DNA from: Defluviicoccus sp. bin129
GTDB lineage: Bacteria > Pseudomonadota > Alphaproteobacteria > MPNO01
Assembly: GCA_002239065.1 (NCBI GenBank)
Contig: MPNO01000006.1
Location: 1 to 64,000 of the forward strand
Length of the DNA stretch: 64,000 nucleotides
Direction of reading: 5' to 3'
The position numbers and the translations under genes are program-made. Positions 52,823-63,497 of the stretch are shown in pieces (positions within the stretch are counted from its first letter, which is position 1; every line of letters starts with the position of its first letter). Below the pieces are notes generated by a model that saw only the letters and a list, made by a program, of their open reading frames with translations, was not told where the DNA came from and did not search any database.

Positions 52823-54187
52823 ATGGCCGCACCCCCCACCAGCCAGGGCGCGCCGATCGAGGACCGTAGCCAGCTGATCGAGTTTCTCGAGGCGGGCTGC
52901 AAGCCCCCCGGGGACTGGCGCATCGGCACCGAGCACGAGAAATTCGTCTTTCATCTCGAAACCCTGGACTCCGCCCCCTATGACGGCGCGTGGGGCATCC
53001 GCGCGCTGCTCGAGGGGTTGACACGGTTCGGCTGGGAGCCGGTGCTGGAGAACGGCAACCCGATCGCGCTGGCCAAGTCGGACTGCAACATATCGCTGGA
53101 GCCCGGCGGGCAGCTCGAGCTGTCGGGCGCGCCGCTGGAGACCATCCACCAGACCTGCGACGAGGTGCACAACCACCTCGCGGAGGTCAAGGAGGTGGCG
53201 GGCGAGCTCGGCGTCGGCCTGGTCGGGCTCGGTTTCCACCCGCGCGCCCGGCGCGACGAGATCCCGTGGATGCCCAAGGGGCGCTACCGGATCATGCGCG
53301 ACTACATGCCCAAGAAGGGCTCGCTCGGGCTCGACATGATGCTCAGGACCTGCACGGTGCAGGTCAATCTGGACTTCGAGTCCGAGGCGGACATGGTGCG
53401 CAAGATGCGGGTCGGCCTTGCGCTCCAGCCGGTCGCGACGGCGCTGTTCGCCAACTCGCCCTTCGTCGAGGGCAAGCCCAGCGGCTACTACTCCTATCGC
53501 AGCCATGTCTGGGAAGACACCGACCCGGATCGCTGCGGCATCCTGCCCTTCGTCTTCGAGGACGGCATGAGCTTCGAGCGCTATGTCGACTACGTGCTCG
53601 ACGTGCCGATGTATTTCGTCTACCGCGACGGGACCTATGTCGACGCGAGCGGCCAGTCCTTCCGCGACTTTCTCGACGGCCGCCTGCCGGCGCGGCCCGG
53701 CGAAAAGCCGATGATGTCGGACTGGGCCGACCACCTGACCACGCTGTTCCCGGAAGTCCGGCTCAAGCGCTATATCGAGATGCGAGGCGCCGACGGCGGG
53801 CCGTGGCGGCGGCTCTGCGCGCTGCCGGCGCTCTGGGTCGGGCTGCTCTACGACCGGAGTTCGCTCGATGCCGCCTACGATCTGATCGCCGACTGGACGG
53901 TCGAGGACCACCACCGGCTGCGCCGCGAGACCTCGATCCAGGCGCTCAAGACGCCGTTTCGCGGCGGCACCCTGCTCGACGTCGCGCGCGAGGTGCTGGG
54001 GATCGCGCATGAGGGGCTGCGGGCGCGCGCCCGGCTGGACCGGGTGGGCGACAACGAGACCGGGTATCTCAGCATCCTCGACGACATCGTCCGGCGCGGC
54101 TCATGCCCGGCCGAGCACAAGCTCGAGCGCTATCACGGTTCGTGGAACGGCGATATCGACCGGGTGTTCGGGGAATACGCCTACTGA
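52823..54187 (+). CDS. gshA: Glutamate-cysteine ligase (plant-type GCS2 family)
   Basis: This 454-aa enzyme has WRIGTEHEKFVFHLETLDSA, ISLEPGGQLELSGAPLETIH, GFHPRARRDEIPWMPKGRYR, GLDMMLRTCTVQVNLDFESE, NSPFVEGKPSGYYSYRSHVW, and a C-terminal TPFRGGTLLDVAREVLG. These belong to the alphaproteobacterial/plant glutamate-cysteine ligases that make gamma-glutamylcysteine, first step of glutathione synthesis. The ATG at 52823 follows the rsmE stop by 3 nt. The GST-like protein at 43592 uses glutathione. Confidence 0.96.
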   Translation: MAAPPTSQGAPIEDRSQLIEFLEAGCKPPGDWRIGTEHEKFVFHLETLDSAPYDGAWGIRALLEGLTRFGWEPVLENGNPIALAKSDCNISLEPGGQLELSGAPLETIHQTCDEVHNHLAEVKEVAGELGVGLVGLGFHPRARRDEIPWMPKGRYRIMRDYMPKKGSLGLDMMLRTCTVQVNLDFESEADMVRKMRVGLALQPVATALFANSPFVEGKPSGYYSYRSHVWEDTDPDRCGILPFVFEDGMSFERYVDYVLDVPMYFVYRDGTYVDASGQSFRDFLDGRLPARPGEKPMMSDWADHLTTLFPEVRLKRYIEMRGADGGPWRRLCALPALWVGLLYDRSSLDAAYDLIADWTVEDHHRLRRETSIQALKTPFRGGTLLDVAREVLGIAHEGLRARARLDRVGDNETGYLSILDDIVRRGSCPAEHKLERYHGSWNGDIDRVFGEYAY

Positions 54188-54192
54188 GGCGC

Positions 54193-55626
54193 TCAGGCGG
54201 CGGTGCCGCCGACCGTCAGCCTGTCGACCAGCAGGGTGGGTTGTCCGACGCCGACCGGGACGCCCTGGCCCTCCTTGCCGCAGGTGCCGACGCCGGGGTC
54301 CATGCCCATGTCGTCGCCGACCATCCGGACCCGGGTCAGCGCATCCGGCCCGTTGCCGATCAGTGTCGCGCCCTTGACCGGCGCGCCGATCCTGCCGTCC
54401 TCGATCAGATAGGCCTCGGACGCGCTGAAGACGAACTTGCCCGAGGTGATGTCGACCTGTCCGCCGCCGAAATTGACCGCGTAGAGGCCCTTCGGCACCG
54501 CGGCGATGATTTCGTCGCGCGAACGCTCGCCGGCCAGCATGTAGGTGTTGGTCATGCGCGGCATCGGCGCATGGGCGAAGCTCTCGCGCCGCCCGTTGCC
54601 GGTGGGCGCGGCCCCCATCAGCCGCGCGTTCATCCGGTCCTGCATGTAGCCGGTGAGGATTCCGTCCTCGATCAGCACCGTGTTCTGGGTGGGCGTCCCC
54701 TCGTCGTCGATGGTGAGCGAGCCGCGCCGGTCGGCGATGGTGCCGTCGTCGACGACGGTGACCCCCGGCGCCGCGATCCTCTCGCCGAGGAGCCCGGAGA
54801 AGGCGGAGGTCTTCTTGCGGTTGAAGTCGCCTTCCAGCCCGTGGCCGATCGCCTCGTGGAGCAGGATGCCGGGCCATCCGGGGCCGAGCACCACCGGCAT
54901 CTCGCCCGCCGGCGCGGACACCGATTCGAGATTGACCAGGGCCTGGCGCAGCGCCTCCTCGACCTGGGACTGCCACGACTCCTCGGCGATATAGGCGCCG
55001 TAGCCGGTGCGCCCGCCGACCCCGTGGCTGCCGGTCTCCATGCGCTCGCCGTCGGCCGCCACGACCGATACGTTGAGCCTCACCAGGGGGCGGATGTCCG
55101 CCGCCCGGCGGCCGTCGGCGCGGACGATCTGGATCGCCTGCCACTCGCCCATGATGGAGGCGACGACCTGCACGACGCGGGGATCGCGGCCCCGCGCGTA
55201 GGCGTCGATGTCCTGGAGCAGCTTGACCTTGCGTTCGAACGGGATCTCGTTGAGGGGGTTGTCCTCGACATAGAGCGCCGTGTTGGTCGCCGCCGGGCCG
55301 TCGGACGCGGTACCGCTGTATCCCGACCTGACGGCCCTGACCGTCTTCGCCGCGCGTTCGATCGCCGCCTCCGACAGCTCGGCCGCGTGCGCATAGCCGG
55401 TCGCCTCGTCGGCGACGGCGCGCAGCCCGAACCCCTGGGTGGTGTCGAACGAAGCGGTCTTCAGGCGCCCGTCGTCGAAGCCCAGCCCCTCCGACTGGCG
55501 GTACTCGAGAAACAGCTCGCCGTCGTCGGTACCGTCGAGCGCATCGGCGACGATCGATTCCACCCGGCTCCGGTCGAGCCCGGTGCGGTTGAAGAAAAGC
55601 TCGTCCGTCTTCGCGAGATCCGCCAT
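54193..55626 (-). CDS. tldD: Metalloprotease TldD
   Basis: This 477-aa protein has the TldD metal motif LLHEAIGHGLEGDFNRKKTS (HExxxH-like), FLEYRQSEGLGFDDGRLKTA, HGVGGRTGYGAYIAEESWQ, FAHAPMPRMTNTYMLAGERS and GGGQVDITSGKFVFSASEAY, and a cysteine near the C-terminus in GVGTCGKEGQGVPVGVGQPT. With TldE/PmbA it degrades unfolded peptides and processes some modified peptides. It is transcribed away from the cox operon. It converges on gshA with 5 nt between stops. Confidence 0.96.
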   Translation of the reverse strand: MADLAKTDELFFNRTGLDRSRVESIVADALDGTDDGELFLEYRQSEGLGFDDGRLKTASFDTTQGFGLRAVADEATGYAHAAELSEAAIERAAKTVRAVRSGYSGTASDGPAATNTALYVEDNPLNEIPFERKVKLLQDIDAYARGRDPRVVQVVASIMGEWQAIQIVRADGRRAADIRPLVRLNVSVVAADGERMETGSHGVGGRTGYGAYIAEESWQSQVEEALRQALVNLESVSAPAGEMPVVLGPGWPGILLHEAIGHGLEGDFNRKKTSAFSGLLGERIAAPGVTVVDDGTIADRRGSLTIDDEGTPTQNTVLIEDGILTGYMQDRMNARLMGAAPTGNGRRESFAHAPMPRMTNTYMLAGERSRDEIIAAVPKGLYAVNFGGGQVDITSGKFVFSASEAYLIEDGRIGAPVKGATLIGNGPDALTRVRMVGDDMGMDPGVGTCGKEGQGVPVGVGQPTLLVDRLTVGGTAA

Positions 55627-55908
55627 TTTCAGCCTCCTGGCGCACAAAGTGAGCGCTTCCGCTATATGATGGTGTCGCCGTCGCGCGATGTCACCCCGTG
55701 CCCGGGCATCAGCCCCCGAACCGGGGTACCGAACGCCGGAGTTCGGGTCGAATCGCCCGATGATCGGGGGAGCTTGTGTTTCCAACTGCCGCTGTGTATC
55801 AATCCCGCGATTTCCGTGCCTTCGCAGGGATTCCCGCGTCGGGATCGCGCCTGAAGGGTATCGCTGCTCAGGGGCGCGCATTCCGCGGACGATAAGGACT
55901 CGATTCGA
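55627..55908. promoter_or_regulatory. Divergent control region between tldD and the cytochrome oxidase operon
   Basis: This 282-nt spacer has no open frame I accept. It holds a hairpin CCGAAC-GCCGGA-GTTCGG (55729-55746) within a longer inverted pair CCCGAAC/GTTCGGG, and an AT-rich patch GCTATATGATGG near 55660 that could carry the tldD promoter. No consensus boxes are certain. Confidence 0.4.
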
Positions 55909-56760
55909 ATGCCGATGAGCCGAGGACGCATTCTCGCAGCGGGCGCGGCGGCGGCCACCGCCCTGACCGGAGCCGGTGCATGGGCCAGCGAGCCGGTGCC
56001 GTGGCAGCTCGGGCTGCAACCGGCTGCGACCCCGCTGATGCAGAACATCGACGACCTGCACGACATACTCCTGGTCGTCATAACGCTGATCACGCTGTTC
56101 GTGCTGGGGCTGCTGCTCTACGTCATGTGGCGCTTCCGCGAGAGCAAGAACCCGACGCCGACCCGCACCACGCACAATACCGTGGTCGAGGTTCTGTGGA
56201 CCGTGATCCCGGTGGTGATCCTGGTGCTGATCGCGATCCCGTCCTTCAAGCTGCTCTACTACTCGGATACGGTGCCCGAGGCCGATTTGACGGTGAAGGC
56301 GATCGGCCACCAGTGGTACTGGAGCTACGAGTACCCCGATCACGGCAATTTTACCTTCGACGCCACGATTCTGGCCGACGATGAGCTGAAGGAAGGCCAG
56401 CCGAGGCTGCTGTCGGTCGACAACCGCGTCGTGGTCCCGGTCAACAAGGTGGTTCGCGTCCAGGTCACGGCCGACGACGTGCTGCACGCCTGGACGATTC
56501 CGGCGTTCGGCGTCAAGGTCGACGGGGTGCCCGGGCGGCTCAACGAACTCTGGTTCAAGGCCGAGCGGACGGGCGTCTATTACGGCCAGTGTTCGGAGCT
56601 TTGCGGCGTCAATCACGGCTTCATGCCGATCCGCGTCGACGTGGTGAGCGTGCAGGAGTTCAACGCCTGGGTTTCATGGGCGAAGAAGGAATATGCCGCG
56701 GAGGACGACGGCACCGCAGCACCGGCGACCAGGGTCGCCGGTCTCGAGTCCACGCGCTGA
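55909..56760 (+). CDS. ctaC: Cytochrome c oxidase subunit II
   Basis: This 283-aa protein has a signal peptide (ILAAGAAAATALTGAGAWAS), two membrane helices (ILLVVITLITLFVLGLLLYV and VLWTVIPVVILVLIAIPSF), the QWYWSYEYPD electron-entry aromatic stretch, and the CuA site: VLHAWTIPAFGVK and GQCSELCGVNHGFMPI. There is no CxxCH haem motif, so it is aa3 rather than caa3 type. It starts the cox operon. An ATG two codons in is an alternative start. Confidence 0.97.
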   Translation: MPMSRGRILAAGAAAATALTGAGAWASEPVPWQLGLQPAATPLMQNIDDLHDILLVVITLITLFVLGLLLYVMWRFRESKNPTPTRTTHNTVVEVLWTVIPVVILVLIAIPSFKLLYYSDTVPEADLTVKAIGHQWYWSYEYPDHGNFTFDATILADDELKEGQPRLLSVDNRVVVPVNKVVRVQVTADDVLHAWTIPAFGVKVDGVPGRLNELWFKAERTGVYYGQCSELCGVNHGFMPIRVDVVSVQEFNAWVSWAKKEYAAEDDGTAAPATRVAGLESTR

Positions 56761-58404
<1,644 letters not shown>

Positions 58405-58418
58405 CGGCGGAGCGAAGC

Positions 58419-59333
58419 GTGGCCGAGAGACAGATCGAGCTGACCGCCGGCGCGGCCCCAATCGAGGGGCCGGCGATCGGCGACTTCGTGGCGCTCCTGA
58501 AGCCGCGGGTGATGTCGCTCGTCGTCTTCACCGCGGTCGCCGGGATGGTCCTGGCGCCGGGGGCGCTGCACCCGGTGCTGGCGGCGATCGCGGTGCTGTG
58601 CATCGCCGTCGGGGCCGGCGCGGCGGGCGCGATCAACATGTGGTACGACCGCGATATCGACGCGGTGATGGCGCGGACCAGCACCCGCCCGCTGCCCGCC
58701 GGGCGCATGACCCCGGGCGACGCGCTCGGCTTCGGCGCGGTGCTCGCGGTCGGCTCGGTGAGCGTCATGGCGCTCGCGGTCAACTGGACCGCGGCGGCCT
58801 TGCTCGCGCTCACCATCGCCTTCTATGTCTTCGTCTACACCATCTGGCTCAAGCGCCGGACGCCACAGAACATCGTCATCGGCGGCGCCGCCGGCGCGTT
58901 CCCGCCGATGATCGGCTGGGCCGCGGTGACCGGCGATGTCGGGCTCGGCGCGATCGCGCTGTTCGCGCTGATCTTCATGTGGACGCCGCCGCATTTCTGG
59001 GCGCTCTCGCTCTACCGGAGCGGCGACTACGCCGCCGCCGGGATCCCCATGCTGCCGGTGGTCGCAGGCTCCGGCGAGACCAAGCGCCAGATCCTGCTCT
59101 ACGCCCTGCTGCTGATGCCGGTGTCGCTGGTCCCGACCGTCCTGGGCGTCGCCGGGCTCGCCTACGGCGCGGTCGCGGCGGCGATGAGCGCGGTTTTCCT
59201 GGCCCTCGCCTGGCAAGTTCGGCGGCGGGACGGCCATGCCGGCGCGCCGCGCCTGTTCGGCTTCTCGATCCTCTATCTGTTCGTCCTGTTCGCGGCGATG
59301 ATCGCCGAACGCCTGGTCGCCGGTGCACTGTAG
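58419..59333 (+). CDS. ctaB: Protoheme IX farnesyltransferase (haem O synthase)
   Basis: This 304-aa membrane prenyltransferase begins at GTG 58419. It has the first Asp motif [20 protein letters not shown] (DxxxD), [56 protein letters not shown] and nine hydrophobic segments. It converts haem B to haem O, which is needed for the aa3 oxidase encoded around it. It lies 14 nt after ctaD and 4 nt before the small CoxF-like gene. Confidence 0.95.
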   Translation: MAERQIELTAGAAPIEGPAIGDFVALLKPRVMSLVVFTAVAGMVLAPGALHPVLAAIAVLCIAVGAGAAGAINMWYDRDIDAVMARTSTRPLPAGRMTPGDALGFGAVLAVGSVSVMALAVNWTAAALLALTIAFYVFVYTIWLKRRTPQNIVIGGAAGAFPPMIGWAAVTGDVGLGAIALFALIFMWTPPHFWALSLYRSGDYAAAGIPMLPVVAGSGETKRQILLYALLLMPVSLVPTVLGVAGLAYGAVAAAMSAVFLALAWQVRRRDGHAGAPRLFGFSILYLFVLFAAMIAERLVAGAL

Positions 59334-59337
59334 GGCG

Positions 59338-59466
59338 ATGGCGATGCCGCGTCTGAGCGAACTTCACAAGCGCCGCCGGGTCCGCAACTTCGCGCTGCTG
59401 ACGGTGCTGCTCGGGCTGGTGGCCCTGTTCTTCGTGATGTCGATGGTCCGCATGGGAGGGTGGTGA
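59338..59466 (+). CDS. Small CoxF-like membrane protein
   Basis: This 42-aa frame reads MAMPRLSELHKRRRVRNFAL then one hydrophobic helix (LLTVLLGLVALFFVMSMVRM) and GGW. A basic N-terminus followed by one membrane span between ctaB and ctaG is the usual place of the short alphaproteobacterial CoxF protein of oxidase operons. Its ATG lies 4 nt after the ctaB stop and its stop 1 nt before the ctaG ATG, so it is translationally coupled. Role not established here; assembly or stability of the oxidase is likely. Confidence 0.8.
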   Translation: MAMPRLSELHKRRRVRNFALLTVLLGLVALFFVMSMVRMGGW

Positions 59467-59467
59467 G

Positions 59468-60043
59468 ATGACGCGCGCACCCCGCCGGCGGAATGCCGCA
59501 ACGGCCGCCGCGGCGCTCGGCGTCGTCGTCGTCATGGGCGGTCTCGCCTACGCCTCGGTGCCGCTCTATCGCTGGTTCTGCCAGGTGACGGGGTATGGCG
59601 GCACCACCCAGGTCGCGGAGGCGGCGCCCCAAGAGCTCCACCAACGCTCGGTGACGGTGCGCTTCAACGCGGACGTGAACTCGGCGCTGCCGTGGCGGTT
59701 CCAGCCGGTGGAGCGCAGCGTCAGGGTACGGCTCGGCGAGGAGCGGCTCGCCTTCTACCGGGCCAAGAACCTCGGCGACCGGCCGGTCACCGGCACCGCG
59801 ACCTTCAACGTCACCCCAGCCAAGGCGGGTCCGTATTTCGCCAAGCTGGACTGTTTCTGCTTCACCGAGCAGACCCTGGAGGCGGGTCGCAGCGTCGACA
59901 TGCCGGTGTCGTTCTATGTCGATCCGGAGCTCGCCGGGGACCGCAATCTCGACGACGTGACGACGATCACGCTCTCCTATACCTTCTTCGCCGCGCCCGG
60001 CGAGCCCGAGCCCGGGGACAGCGCGCGAATCGCCGCCAAATGA
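59468..60043 (+). CDS. ctaG: Cytochrome c oxidase assembly protein CtaG (Cox11)
   Basis: This 191-aa protein has one N-terminal membrane helix (TAAAALGVVVVMGGLAYASV) then the YRWFCQVTGYGGTTQ signature, VRFNADVNSALPWRFQPV, KAGPYFAKLDCFCFTEQTLE with the CFCF copper site, and DDVTTITLSYTFF. It delivers copper to the CuB centre of subunit I from the periplasmic side. It lies between the CoxF-like gene and ctaE (14 nt). Confidence 0.96.
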   Translation: MTRAPRRRNAATAAAALGVVVVMGGLAYASVPLYRWFCQVTGYGGTTQVAEAAPQELHQRSVTVRFNADVNSALPWRFQPVERSVRVRLGEERLAFYRAKNLGDRPVTGTATFNVTPAKAGPYFAKLDCFCFTEQTLEAGRSVDMPVSFYVDPELAGDRNLDDVTTITLSYTFFAAPGEPEPGDSARIAAK

Positions 60044-60057
60044 GAGAGGGGTAAGCC

Positions 60058-60897
60058 ATGGCGCCAGCCGATTCGGCAGCCGAATACACCCACCACGGCC
60101 ACAAGCATCCCTACCACCTGGTCGATCCCAGCGTCTGGCCGGCGATCGGCGCGACCGCGGCGGGCCTGATGTTCATCGGCGCGGTCTGGTACATGCACGA
60201 GGGTTCGTGGTGGCTGATGGCTCTCGGCTTCGTCGGGATCGCCGTCACCATGGTCGGATGGTGGCGCGACGTGATCCGCGAGGCCACCTTCCAAGGGTAC
60301 CACACGCCAATCGTGCAGATCGGCATGCGCTACGGCATGGCGCTGTTCATCGCCTCCGAGGTGATGTTTTTCGTCGCCTGGTTCTGGGCCTATTTCAACG
60401 CCGGGCTGTTCCCGCCCGAGGCGATTGAGGGCCAGTGGCCGCCGCCCGGCATCGTCACCTTCGATCCGTGGGACCTGCCCTTCCTCAACACGCTGATCCT
60501 GCTGATGTCGGGAGTCACGGTGACCTGGGCGCATCACGCCCTCAGGGAAGGCAACCGCCGGCACGTCCTGCAGGGGTTGGGGCTGACCATCGGGCTCGGC
60601 ATCCTGTTCACCTGCGTGCAGGCCTACGAGTACAGCCACGCCGCCTTCGCGTTTTCCGGCGGCATCTACCCCAGCACGTTCTACATGGCGACCGGGTTCC
60701 ACGGCTTCCACGTCCTGGTCGGGACGATCTTCCTGATCGTCTGCTTCTTCCGCGCCTACAAGGACCACTTCACGCCGGATCACCATTTCGGCTTCGAGGC
60801 GGCGGCGTGGTACTGGCATTTCGTCGACGTGGTGTGGCTGTTCCTGTTCTGCTGCATCTATCTGTGGGGCGCCGGCCCGAACCCGGGAGGCCACTAG
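60058..60897 (+). CDS. ctaE: Cytochrome c oxidase subunit III
   Basis: This 279-aa membrane protein has HPYHLVDPSVWPAIGATAAG, a WWRDVIREATFQGYHTPIVQ loop, RYGMALFIASEVMFFVAWFW, NTLILLMSGVTVTWAHHALR, GIYPSTFYMATGFHGFHVLV and EAAAWYWHFVDVVWLFLFCC. This is the seven-helix subunit III with its conserved Glu (ASEVMFF). It stabilises the catalytic core and proton uptake. It lies 6 nt before the DUF983 gene. Confidence 0.97.
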   Translation: MAPADSAAEYTHHGHKHPYHLVDPSVWPAIGATAAGLMFIGAVWYMHEGSWWLMALGFVGIAVTMVGWWRDVIREATFQGYHTPIVQIGMRYGMALFIASEVMFFVAWFWAYFNAGLFPPEAIEGQWPPPGIVTFDPWDLPFLNTLILLMSGVTVTWAHHALREGNRRHVLQGLGLTIGLGILFTCVQAYEYSHAAFAFSGGIYPSTFYMATGFHGFHVLVGTIFLIVCFFRAYKDHFTPDHHFGFEAAAWYWHFVDVVWLFLFCCIYLWGAGPNPGGH

Positions 60898-60903
60898 ACG
60901 CCG

Positions 60904-61281
60904 ATGCCCCGGCCCGGCGATTACCCGCCGCGGTCGCCACTCGCCACCGGACTCGGCTGCCGTTGCCCGCGCTGCGGCACCGGCCCGCTCTACGCGGGGC
61001 TGCTCGCGGTCGCGGAGAGCTGCACCGTCTGCGGGCTCGATTTCAGCCCGCACGACTCGGGCGACGGGCCGGCCGTTTTCGTGATCCTGATCCTCGGCGC
61101 GGTCACGGTCGCGCTGGCCCTCCTGCTCGAAACCCTGGCCACGCCGCCGATCTGGGTCCACATGGCGGTCTGGCCGCCGGTGATCGTGGTTCTGGCGCTG
61201 CTGATGCTGCGCCCGGCCAAGGGGCTGCTGATCGCGCTCCACTACAAGAACCTGCGGCATGAATACGACGGCGGGGCGTGA
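60904..61281 (+). CDS. DUF983 membrane protein
   Basis: This 125-aa protein has an N-terminal zinc-ribbon-like region (CRCPRCGTGPLYAGLL and ESCTVCGLDFS, four cysteines in two CxxC-type pairs) and two membrane helices (VFVILILGAVTVALALLLET and VWPPVIVVLALLMLRPAKGL). DUF983 proteins are regular members of alphaproteobacterial cox operons; the metal site suggests a role in assembly, but this is not known. It overlaps the SURF1 gene by 23 bp. Confidence 0.93.
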   Translation: MPRPGDYPPRSPLATGLGCRCPRCGTGPLYAGLLAVAESCTVCGLDFSPHDSGDGPAVFVILILGAVTVALALLLETLATPPIWVHMAVWPPVIVVLALLMLRPAKGLLIALHYKNLRHEYDGGA

Positions 61282-62005
61282 CCGCGTGCGCCGCCGTTTC
61301 CGCCCGACGCTCTGGGCCACCGTGGCGGCCGCGGCGGCGCTCGCCGTCCTTGTCGGACTCGGAACGTGGCAGCTTCAGCGGCTCCAGTGGAAGGAAGGGC
61401 TGATCGCCTACCGGGAGGCACAGCTCGCGCTGGCGCCCGTCGCGGTCGGCGAGCAAATCGGGGACCGCGTCGATGCCGCCTTCCGCCGCGCCCGGGCGAC
61501 CGGCCGGTTCCTGCACGCAAGCGAGTTCCTCGTCGTCAACCGGGTGCGCAAGGGCCGGGCGGGGTTCGACGTGATAACCCCGCTCCGCCTGGAAGCCGGC
61601 GACCACATCCTGGTCAACCGGGGCTGGGTCCCGATCGATCGAACCGATCCCGGCACCCGGCGGAAGGGCCAGATCCCGGGCGAGGTGACGGTGACGGGCG
61701 TGCTGCGCCGGCCGGCAAAGAGCAGCCGCTGGGTTCCCGACAACGATCCGGCGAAGGGCGTCTGGTACTATGTCGAGCCGGGCGCGATGGGCGCCAAGAC
61801 CGCGATTTCCAGGATGCGGGAGATGTTCCTGGTCGCCGATGCGGCGCCCAACCCGGGCGGGTTCCCGGTGGGGCGCAGGACCGGTATCGACATCCCCAAC
61901 CGCCATCTCGAATACGCGCTCACCTGGTACGGGCTCGGTTTGGTGCTGGTGGCGGTCTATGTCGTGTTTCACTGGCGCCGCGAGGACGACGATGGTCCGG
62001 GCTAG
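61259..62005 (+). CDS. SURF1-family cytochrome oxidase assembly protein
   Basis: This 248-aa protein has a helix near each end (RPTLWATVAAAAALAVLVGL and YALTWYGLGLVLVAVYVVFH) and the SURF1 signatures GTWQLQRLQWKEGLIAYRE, ARATGRFLHASEFLVVNRVR, LLVNRGW-type motif ILVNRGWVPIDRTDPG and RRTGIDIPNRHLEYALTWYG. It helps insert haem A into subunit I. It overlaps DUF983 upstream (23 bp) and the peptidase downstream (14 bp). Confidence 0.95.
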   Translation: MNTTAGRDRVRRRFRPTLWATVAAAAALAVLVGLGTWQLQRLQWKEGLIAYREAQLALAPVAVGEQIGDRVDAAFRRARATGRFLHASEFLVVNRVRKGRAGFDVITPLRLEAGDHILVNRGWVPIDRTDPGTRRKGQIPGEVTVTGVLRRPAKSSRWVPDNDPAKGVWYYVEPGAMGAKTAISRMREMFLVADAAPNPGGFPVGRRTGIDIPNRHLEYALTWYGLGLVLVAVYVVFHWRREDDDGPG

Positions 62006-63497
62006 CAGCTACCAGACCCTCGAGGACCGCTTCGCGCTGGTCGGCGCGTTGCGGGAGGCGGCCCGCATGCTGTCCTGGGACCGCTCGGTCAACATGCCGC
62101 CCAAGGGCGCGCCGGCGCGCGCCGAACAGCTCGCCGCGCTGCGCCTGGTCGAGCACGAGAAGATCACCGACCCGGCGGTGCCGGACCTGCTCGACGGGGC
62201 GGCGGAAGAGGTGGCGGGCGATCCGTGGCGCGCCGCCAATCTGCGCGAGATGCGCCGCAGATGGGTGCATGCGACGGCGCTCGACGCCGATCTGATCGCG
62301 GCGATGGCCAGGGCCGACAGCGCATGCGAGATGGCGTGGCGCGAGGCGCGCCCGAAGGCCGACTACGCCGCCGTCAAACCCCGTCTTCAAACCGTGCTCG
62401 ACCTGCTCCGGGAAGGCGGGCAGGCGCGGGGCGCGGCGCTCGGCTGTTCGCTCTACGACGCGCTGATGGATGTCTACGAGCCGGGCGCGCGGATCGAGCG
62501 GATCGACGCGCTGTTCGCCGACCTCGCAGACTTTCTCCCCGGATTTCTGGACCGCGTCCTGGGAGCGCAGGCGGCCGAGGCGCCGCCCCTGCCGATGGAG
62601 GGACCGTTCGCGGCCGAGATGCAGCACGCGCTGGGCGTTCGGCTCATGGCGCAGCTCGGCTTCGACTTCGACGGCGGGCGGCTCGATGTCAGCCTGCACC
62701 CGTTCTGCAGCGGGGTTCACGACGATGTCCGGGTGACGACGCGCTACGACACGGAGGATTTCACCCAGAGCGTCATGGCCGTCCTGCACGAGACCGGACA
62801 CGCGCTCTACAACAAGGGGCTGCCGGATGCGTGGCGCCGCCAGCCGGCAGGCTCGGCGCGCGGGATGGCGGTGCACGAGAGCCAGTCGCTGATCGTCGAG
62901 ATGCAGGCCTGCCGCTCGGCCGAATTCATCGGCTTTCTCGCGCCATTGCTGCGCGAGGCCTTCGGCGGAGAGGGGCCGGCATGGTCGTCGGACAACCTCC
63001 GCCGCCATTACCGCCGGGTCGCCCGCAGCCTGATCCGGGTCGACGCCGACGAGGTGACCTACCCGGCCCATGTGATCCTGCGCTACCGGCTGGAACGGCA
63101 ACTCATCGGCGGGGACCTGTCGCTCGACGATTTGCCGGATGCCTGGGCCGACGGGCTCGATTCGCTGCTCGGCATCCGCCCGCCCGACGACGCCCTCGGC
63201 TGCCTCCAGGACATCCACTGGTACAGCGGAAGCTGGGGCTACTTTCCGACCTACGCGCTGGGCGCGCTCGCCGCCGCGCAGCTCTTCGCCACGGCGCTGG
63301 CGGCGCGCCCGGAAATCCCGGCAGCGATCGCCGAGGGCGATTTCGCGCCGCTGTTGGGCTGGCTTGGAGAGGAGGTCCACCGCAAGGCGTCGCTGCCCGC
63401 GACCACCGACGATCTGCTGCTGGAGGCGACCGGCGCGCCGCTCGGCACCGCCGCCTTCAAGGCGCATCTGGAACGGCGCTACCTGTCAGAGCGCTAG
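61992..63497 (+). CDS. M32-family (Taq) metallocarboxypeptidase
   Basis: This 501-aa protein contains the zinc motif VMAVLHETGHALYNKGLPDA (HExxH as HETGH), VHESQSLIVEMQACRSAEFI (third ligand Glu), HPFCSGVHDDVRVTTRYDTE, and DIHWYSGSWGYFPTYALGAL. These are the M32 carboxypeptidase signatures; the length fits. It removes C-terminal residues from peptides in the cytoplasm. ATG at 61992 overlaps the SURF1 gene by 14 bp, and its end overlaps the convergent transporter gene by 12 bp. Confidence 0.96.
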   Translation: MVRASSYQTLEDRFALVGALREAARMLSWDRSVNMPPKGAPARAEQLAALRLVEHEKITDPAVPDLLDGAAEEVAGDPWRAANLREMRRRWVHATALDADLIAAMARADSACEMAWREARPKADYAAVKPRLQTVLDLLREGGQARGAALGCSLYDALMDVYEPGARIERIDALFADLADFLPGFLDRVLGAQAAEAPPLPMEGPFAAEMQHALGVRLMAQLGFDFDGGRLDVSLHPFCSGVHDDVRVTTRYDTEDFTQSVMAVLHETGHALYNKGLPDAWRRQPAGSARGMAVHESQSLIVEMQACRSAEFIGFLAPLLREAFGGEGPAWSSDNLRRHYRRVARSLIRVDADEVTYPAHVILRYRLERQLIGGDLSLDDLPDAWADGLDSLLGIRPPDDALGCLQDIHWYSGSWGYFPTYALGALAAAQLFATALAARPEIPAAIAEGDFAPLLGWLGEEVHRKASLPATTDDLLLEATGAPLGTAAFKAHLERRYLSER

